Positions 57,035-64,000 of a DNA stretch of 64,000 bases are shown here, piece after piece (the stretch's first letter is position 1; the number at the start of each line of letters is the position of its first letter). The stretch is from Tachypleus tridentatus (taxonomy: Eukaryota; Arthropoda; Merostomata; Xiphosura; Limulidae). A model generated the notes under the pieces. It had not been told where the DNA came from. It did not search any database and saw nothing but the letters and a program-made list of their open reading frames with translations. The stretch covers positions 168,495,310 through 168,559,309 of the forward strand of contig NC_134837.1 of the NCBI RefSeq assembly GCF_004210375.1. The letters are read 5' to 3'. The position numbers and the translations under genes were made by a program.

Positions 57035-58585
57035 GTATTTTTCTGCCTCCTTATAACGTTTACTTTTATAATACCTCAGTTTTTTTTATTAATTTCCCTA
57101 AACTTTAACTTCGAGAACGAAAGTTAAAACCTTGGTGTGTGTTTAATACCTTGTAACAACTGATAAGAACCAATAAGATCGCTTGAACATTCACCGATAT
57201 AGAACTGAACCTTCCATATGAATATTAGTATTACCCAATTCTACGTGCTTATTTCGGAAGTGACTTTATTTACTATATACAACAAAAACTATATAAAAGG
57301 TATGTAGGTTTATCAAGGGTGAAGGTAACTTCAATTTCTTACCAATAGGGTAGCAGTGTTTGCCCCTCCCCTTATATTTTATACAAATTAACACTGCTGA
57401 TTTATGCCAATCAAAGCTTCAATAATTTGGATATGCACGTTGAAACTAACAACTACTACACTTAATAAAGAAAAAATTATATTTCAGTTTGGTGTCAAAG
57501 CACTTTTTAACTTGGAAACTTTTTTCTTCTTTTTGAAACTGAACGTTTTATATTTTCCTAACACTATTCATCGTATTTTTATATTAGTTATTATACTAAA
57601 GATTCTTCCGTTCCTCATTATCCTAGATTGCTGAAGGTAGGATGTGTGTGATTCCGAAACGTTCATTAAAGATATATACATCTGTTCCCACATCTTTACC
57701 TTTCGTTATTAGACTTTGTTTTCCACCAAATGAATTAATTGTTTATACAATAAGCTTCTCAACGTCCCAAAGTACACTCTACCTATTTCTCATTCAGATT
57801 AATTTCTAGTATCTCCTAGATTGGGATCAGTAAATGTTAAACCAACCAGGGTGCTGTAAAATCTTCAGCGTGGTACTTGTGTTCTTAAAGGCTTAAGATC
57901 AATTCAATTTTCATATTGTAGAAAATTTAATTCATATGTATATATACATATGTTGCTGAGTATGTAAAGATAGCGTTTTTTATTACGTTCTTTTTAAATT
58001 TATCAATAGTCTGAATAGTAAAATAAAATTATTTTTTCACCTTAGAGTATAAAGAGCAAGTGAATAAAGTGTGTATAAACCCTTACTAAATAATTCGTTT
58101 TTACTGCAGCGAATATTTAATGATTTTAATACTATTGAATAAATCGTCAGAACCATTCTAGTTAAATACGTTCATGGGAATAAAGTCCTGTATTTGTTAC
58201 CCTTCTTAAGTATTTTGTAATGGTTTTCTTGTTATTCTCACGAACAATGTATGCAAAGATTTTCAATTTTGTAAGTGTCCGTATCTGATCAGAGTTACTT
58301 ATCTTTTATATCATTAAAATAGTGTTATAAAATTTACCAATCGGCAACTTTAATTGACTTGTATTGATATCATAATTTAAGAGATGTGATAATTGTATAT
58401 TTTTCCCCATGAAGCATAATTTCATGTTAAATTAATTTTAGACACTACCAAATCATATTTCGATAGATATGACATTATTAAATAAGGGTAAGACTTTGTC
58501 CCTACTTTGCAACATTTCTCTCTCTCTTGTTGTCAAAATGAGTTCCAATAAATGAATGTTTTTATATGCTGTCAATCTCCCTGCT
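57035..58585. other. AT-rich spacer with no recognised gene
   Basis: The 76-aa open frame at 57404-57634 has no known motif. It is followed by GATTCCGAAACGTTCATTAA (about 57651), faintly like the loop of the palindrome at 7273-7290. Confidence 0.4.
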
Positions 58586-58589
58586 ACTG

Positions 58590-58858
58590 TTGTTGTTTTC
58601 TGTTATTTGCTTCGAATATTCATACAAAGCTAAACAAAGGTCACTCGCGCAGCAGTCCCTAATTTTGAGCTCGTGGACTAAAAGAGAGAACAGTTAATTA
58701 ACAAGTTATATCATCAAATCTTGGGCTACTCTAATCAAAGAGTGGAATTTGGCCATCACTTTTAAACACTCCCTGGACTCCAGAGTGTGAAGAACGATGT
58801 TATTTTTCTTATCAAATCCATAGTCTGGCACACTAACCATTAGACCACTACTGACCCT
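58590..58858 (-). repeat. SINE-E copy, diverged
   Basis: Minus strand. Tail ATTCATACAAAGCTAAACAA, core scraps CAAATCTTGGGCTACTCTAA (shared with the SINE-A core), head complement CACACTAACCATTAGACCAC. The head differs from SINE-A, but the core is related. Confidence 0.75.
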
Positions 58859-58859
58859 A

Positions 58860-61095
58860 TAATACTGTAGATTCAACTGTTTTTAAGACAGTTTATAAAT
58901 ATCTAAAGAGTTAGGTAAGATATCGTATTTGTCATATATTTTAAATATTTGAATCTTATACTTATAAAATAACAGACATTGATTCTTTCGCAACCGACAG
59001 AATTTTGTTAAAAGTAAACAATGACTTTATTGTTTAATATTTTTTGTCACTTTTCGATATGAGCATTTTTAAGTTGAGTTGCTACTAAACGTTCAGATTT
59101 CAAGTCACGTTTCTGAAATTTCGCTTTTGTGAAAATTAAATACAGTACAAAATGTTTTTCTTCTTTAATTATAAAAGGCTTTAGAACAAACACAATACAG
59201 TGCATAATCGTTTCTAGAGAAACTAATTAAACGTCTGAGTGGTTTTGACAACTAACTTCCAATTTACTTATTTCTTGTTATTTTTTATTAGAGTATTATA
59301 GATTCCGGAAAGATCGAACCTGTTACTCGTTTTATATATATGAAGTTTTTAATGTCTGATTTTTTTTCTACAAAATTATATGAGAGACAACTTCGGAAAT
59401 TTTGGTTATTAACATATTTAAAACTACTCAATCAGAGAAAAAAGTAAAATTTTATCTCAGTTTATATGTCATTACTTTTTATATTCTAATAGCTGTTGTG
59501 TTTTTTTTTATATTCCATAGCTTCTATGTTTATAAGTGAGGTAATTATCGATATGCACATTATATATAATCATTTACTGATTAAAACAGTTCAGACATGT
59601 CAATACATCCCGTTGATAATCTAATTTCTCTTTCCGTCATAAAAGTTAACGAACTATTTTTCTCTTAATTCTCAAGTACAACAAGTGACGATATCTGAAT
59701 TTGTATGGAAAGAAATAATGTTTTTTCCACCTTTTGATAAAGCAATATTGTTTATATAAATTCACATGCCTTGTACATTTTCCACTTCCCTTCTTTATGT
59801 AGAATATCCCTCGTGATGGTCTGGTATTGCTATAATAAAGTATCACTTATTTCGTGTGTTTACTACATTTGTGAAAGCTATAATCGTATAGTCTCTGTTG
59901 GCAAGAAGCGTAAACACTTTATTTTAACGTCTACAGAAGTAGATTCCATCACACACGAGACTATTTCATGTCTTCTGACCCCGAGGGGATTTTCTCTACT
60001 CTCTGAAAAATTAAATTTAATCTCATTATGATTTCACATAATTACAAAGTATACTAATGTCTCTTACGTGCACAAACATCTCTACGCATTTACTACTGAA
60101 GTAAGCAGAAAGCTTTAACTCTTGAATCAACAGTAAAATACGTATTAAAGAGAGTGTTCTGGAGTGCTGTAGAAGATTGACCAAAGCTTGTTTATACACT
60201 ATTCATAATTGCATTATCTAATGTACAAGTCATTTAAATCTCTCTGGAGAGTATACATGCGTGTTGACAAGGAAAGCTTTTGTGTTACAAAAAACCACGA
60301 AAAAAATAAACTATAATGTTTTTCTCAAGATTCAGTTTTGGTAGTGTTTGATTTGAATTTTTTTTTATTACTATCTGCACCTCTAAGCTGATTTTTATGG
60401 TGTATGATACATGTTGATGACATTTCCAAAGTAATATAACCCTGATTATAAAATTAAATTACCTCTGTTTTATTATTAATTATTAGATTCATGCAATTAG
60501 TTATTATTTTACTGTACATCTCCACTTAGTTCGAAGGTTGGTTAGTAAAACGAAACGATTAGACATAAAGACAAATTTAAGTATAACTACATCCAACGGT
60601 TAGACTCGAAAACTAGTGTACTTTTCAGTGCGATCGAATAAGCAGACACGCATACGTGTCACTGTAACGAAACGGCTGTACTTCTGTTCGCAATTCACAA
60701 CTCTGAAATCTAGCATCAATCAACATTGGTCTAGAGAGCAAGGATGGGTCTGTAATTATACTGAAGTAAGTAATCCATTGATATTGAAAACCCATCTTCA
60801 CACTATTACACTGCTAAAGAGAAGAGGCAGATTTATTACAATTAATAATAAAATATAAGTTTATTTCTTAGAAAACAACTTGTCATTATTTTATACTTAT
60901 TGATATATTTAACAACGTAGGCTACATGGAGCCCACGACCATACCGTCTTTCTTATAGCAAAATGTCGCTCTACGTTTAAGGAAAATATAAGTTACAGAT
61001 GTTGTTTAATTACGAAAATAATTAAAAACACGACAACTGTGACGACAAAAAGATACGAACGATTATTGCACTTTGTAACAAAGTTGTTTCATGTT
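58860..61095. other. AT-rich spacer with no recognised gene
   Basis: Short frames at 59646-60031 and 60616-60858 show no recognised domain. No SINE in this interval. Confidence 0.45.
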
Positions 61096-61248
61096 GCCTG
61101 GAGAATCAGTTTCATACAGTCGGTTGTGCTGAGTTTGATTACAATTGCGACATACTATCCATCACCCAACACTTAGTTTTCATAGCAAGAAACCCCTCTT
61201 AAAAATAACGACGAAAACTGTGGACCAAACATTTTCACTTACCCTCCT

Positions 61249-61436
61249 GGGCCTCGCATGGCCAGGTGATTAGGGCACTCAACTCGTAATCTGCGACATG
61301 GGGGTTCGAATTCGCGTCGCACCAAACATGCTCGCCCTTTGAGGCTTGGGGACATTATTAAGTGCGGTCAATCCCACTATTCGATAGCAAAAGAGTAGCC
61401 CAGTAGCTGTGCGCAAAATTCCTAAACAAACAAAAC
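61249..61436 (+). repeat. SINE-A copy with large core deletion
   Basis: Head GGGCCTCGCATGGCCAGGTG, box-B-like GGTTCGAATTCGC, core to AAAAGAGTAGCCCA, then directly AGTAGCTGTGCGCAAAATTC. About 100 bp of core are missing. Confidence 0.93.
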
Positions 61437-61439
61437 ATT

Positions 61440-62240
61440 CACCTTCCATAGACGCTCGAACATGGCCAGAACAGTAAGAATCACTCAGTGTACTGTATCC
61501 ATAATTCTGAAACATAATCGGACTATAGGAAACTTTATTCCAGTAAAGTCCACTGTTTCACAATGAAAAACTGCTGCCTGGAATGATCGTATTTTCATCA
61601 GATTAACATGTCAAAGTCAAACAAGTTTTGCAATACTTTACTACAGGAATAGCATGAACACTTTCATTCCTGGGTGTCCAGAAGAACAGAGACTTGGAGA
61701 TTGACGAAACACGGTTATCTTACAACAAGGGTTATCTACAAACCGGTATGAACCAGGATTCACCACCATCCCATGTTCCTTGGACAAGACAGCAAACCAA
61801 CTTACAGTTAGGACACTAGCGACCTGTTATCTTTACAGAGAGTCCTGTTTCCGCCTTGTTAAAGCTAATAGTAAGATTCATGTTTGTCGTTTGCATGGAG
61901 AATAGATAAGAGAAAATTGTCTTTCTGACAGGGAACACACAGAAAGTGTACATGTTTAAGCAGTCAGTTATCGTGACAGAAAAAATTGTTCTTCATATCC
62001 TATAGAAAAATGTCAATAACGCCTCCTATAGGCATCACATGGAGATGATATTTCTGCCATATGTTAGAGCAAGGCTTGACAATAACGTTTAGTTTCAGGA
62101 TGACAATGCCACTGCTCACAGTGTGCGTGTTGTACAGAATTATCTCTGCCAAGAGGACGCTACAAGATTGTCATGCTCAGCAAATTCTACAGATTCTAAT
62201 CCCATTGAAAGCTGTTGGGCAGAACTGAGCTTAAATATTA
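61440..62240 (+). pseudogene. Tc1-like transposase pseudogene (DD34E spacing)
   Basis: Recognisable blocks in shifting frames: a short DNA-binding part (ARTVRITQCTVSIILKHN, about 61460-61515), RRTETWRLTKHGYLTTR (about 61680-61730), and ESCFRLVKANSKIHVCRLHG (about 61838-61900), matching the -TDES-F-L-DGR--VWR-G region but with the first catalytic aspartate lost. HHMEMIFLPYVRARLDN follows near 62036-62085. Then FQDDNATAHSVRVVQNYL (about 62095-62148) and DSNPIESCWAEL (about 62190-62226) carry the second aspartate and the glutamate, exactly 34 residues apart. Stops and frameshifts abound, so it is inactive. Confidence 0.8.
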
Positions 62241-62344
62241 CTAATTACAACCCTTAACTAGCAATTGTAGCTGATATGCAGTCCTTTATAGTGGTAAGTT
62301 GGAATGTAATAACTGTAGATTATATCAACAACCTCATCGACAGC

Positions 62345-62738
62345 ATGAAAAGTCGCCTTGCGGAGATTATTAGAATACGAAGAAGAACAACCAAGTACTA
62401 AATATTTAATATAAACTGATACAAGGTTATAGACGCTAGTTATAATCATTTGATATTATATTTTATCATTTTCCATATTTGGTAAAGTTTTGTTGTGATA
62501 GGTGAAATATTGAATTACCCATCTTTCTACACTTGTATGATAAAATTGTTTGCTGTTTTAATAAATCGTTCATAATGTTCATAGAGCATGTCTCATTATA
62601 CAAATTATATATGCAGATGTTTAATATAACATATATTACTCTGTTTGACAGTGTTAAGTGAGTATTTCTTCTATCTTATTAATAATAATCTTATTTGTGT
62701 CAAAATATACAAGTTCTTTAGCCTGGACTGTATATTAG
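62345..62738. other. AT-rich spacer with no recognised feature
   Basis: Nothing recognised. May contain the 3' end of the Tc1-like element. Confidence 0.4.
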
Positions 62739-62741
62739 AAT

Positions 62742-62874
62742 TGTCCCCCAGTGGATCAGCAATATTTAGGGACTTATAACGCTAAAACTGGGTTTCGATA
62801 CCCGTGGAAGGAAGAGCACAGATAGCCCATTGTGTAGCTTTGTGCTTAATTCAAAACAACAACAACAACAACAA
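62742..62874 (+). repeat. SINE-B copy with (AAC)n tail
   Basis: TCCCCCAGTGGATCAGCAAT head, GGTTTCGATACCCGTGGAAG, AATTCAAAACAACAACAACA tail. The AAC-repeat tail suggests tail slippage and a fairly recent copy. Confidence 0.94.
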
Positions 62875-62877
62875 GAG

Positions 62878-63755
62878 AAAAATTAACTAATAGTTATCAA
62901 TTTTGACAGAGTTTAAACGTGTAGTACTCAAAGAAATATGCCTCACAACCCCAGACAATAAAATATATCTAACATGATGATTAAATGTGAGTAGTGTACG
63001 AAAAACATATACATGAAATTTTCTTCAAATAATAATTAATAAGTATCAATACACAATTAACTAGAAAATATTTAAACTTATCTGAGATCAAATTTTTACT
63101 TCTAATCATAAAAGTTAGCTTCAGTCTAAATTACACCACTCCAATTTATTGAAATAAATTTTGAAATAATTTTCTTTTAAAATTCCATAATTTTGTCGCA
63201 TGTTATTTGGTTTGTATTGGTTTACTTATAACATACCAGAAATACAGTTCATAATTTGTCATGAGTCACTCACCTACTGATGTTCAAAAAATACCCTTTT
63301 TTATTCAACTGTTTAGAAATTTTCTTTGGTGTTTAAATGTTACTTAAAAACCATTAAGTTCTTTATACTATAGCACATATAATGGTAATGAATAGAGTGT
63401 AAAATAATGCAGAAGCTATTGAAACTCTTGAACACTTAATTTTCTAAATCATTATTTTATGTATTGTCTACCACACATGATATTTTGCCTAAATTTTGTA
63501 CATTAGATTCAAATTTAATTGTATACTTTTTCTAAATTTATATATTTTACACAGAACACTATATTGTGTTTGCTTATCTATACTATTATGTTATTTTAAG
63601 TATTAAAAAACAACATTAAAAAACTCCTTATGTAATTATTACATACGAATCGATTAATACAAATAATACTGTCAAAGTTTCAAATATGTTAAGCATTTGT
63701 TCAGTTATTTTATGTAAATTATTATACTTTGATCACACATTGACCTGGAACACTT
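62878..63755. other. AT-rich spacer with no recognised feature
   Basis: Nothing recognised. Confidence 0.45.
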
Positions 63756-63765
63756 TTATGATTGC

Positions 63766-63983
63766 ATACTGAAATAATGAAATGCTTCTATCATTATGTA
63801 TTGACACTAAAACATTCCTATCATTACATACTGACACTAAAACATTCCTATCATTACATACTGACACTAAAGTATTCTCATCATTACATAATTACACTAA
63901 ACTTCAATCATTACATATACATGAAAAAAATGAAATACTCTTGTCATTACATACTGACACAAAACATTCCCATCAGTACATAA
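63766..63983 (+). repeat. minisatellite, about 30-bp units, near the window edge
   Basis: Units of the type CATTCCTATCATTACATACT plus GACACTAAAA. Two adjacent copies are nearly exact (63813-63871) and the flanking ones are degraded. The 73-codon frame (63762-63983) with HYILTLKHS repeats is a by-product of the 30-bp period. Confidence 0.88.
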
Positions 63984-64000
63984 GGAGATTAAAGAAAGCA

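Larger units (their letters stand above)
61100..62340 (+). mobile_element. Tc1-like transposon remnant, split by a SINE-A
   Basis: Decayed transposase on the plus strand with an inserted SINE-A at about 61249-61436. Terminal inverted repeats were not found, so the outer limits are estimates. Confidence 0.7.

Noticed and set aside
57630..57680. Third copy of the palindrome-associated repeat (CCGAAACGTTCATTAAAGAT)
   Set aside because: Only a short CGAAACGTT match to the loop region. Too little to claim homology.
61279..61515. 78-codon minus-strand frame
   Set aside because: Lies across a SINE-A and the decayed Tc1 transposase on the plus strand.

Overview
This 64-kb window looks like a stretch of a large, AT-rich animal genome with no recognisable host protein-coding gene. 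Nearly everything that can be identified is transposable-element debris or tandem repeat. The dense tRNA-derived SINEs resemble, from memory, repeats of horseshoe crabs (Xiphosura). That taxonomic guess is tentative and was not checked. Nothing bacterial, plasmid or viral was seen. Almost all longer open frames fall inside repeats or are chance frames in AT-rich DNA.

The dominant component is a set of SINEs, named here SINE-A to SINE-E. SINE-A (about 275 bp) has a tRNA-like head (GGCCCGGCATGGCCAGGTGG...), a long conserved central core and a tail ending near TTTGCGCGAAATTC. SINE-B (about 125 bp) and SINE-C (about 120-130 bp) have different tRNA-like heads. Their tails share the CAGATAGCCC...TAGCTTTG block with SINE-A. 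SINE-D is a diverged relative of C, and SINE-E is a set of old, diverged copies. Many copies have clean 8-13 bp target-site duplications, and several are nested. This allows an insertion order to be read and points to LINE-type retrotransposition.

Other elements, left to right: a dead DD34D mariner (about 151-1366, minus); a CR1/L2-like LINE with GDSL-esterase and endonuclease remnants joined to the reverse transcriptase C-terminus by a large internal deletion (about 3041-4735, minus); a decayed Tc1-like transposase (about 5620-6240, minus); a 61-bp-arm palindrome (7212-7343); a reverse transcriptase fragment split by a SINE (about 18690-19436); a Tc1-like element with arms of roughly 200 bp (about 25905-27447); a 5S rRNA-derived segment inside a SINE-A (28011-28123); a 66-bp minisatellite (29440-29762); a mariner-type MITE with perfect 31-bp termini (41734-42141); another Tc1 remnant interrupted by a SINE (about 61100-62340); and a roughly 30-bp minisatellite running towards the right edge. 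An unclassified dispersed repeat occurs three times (about 21400, 31270 and 34920).

Two places show weak signs of host transcription: a TATA/initiator/5' splice-site arrangement at 33200-33381, and a possible 65-nt first coding exon with upstream CRE and E-box at 53606-53696. Remaining gaps are AT-rich and unrecognised. They may hold introns, which cannot be decided without transcript data.
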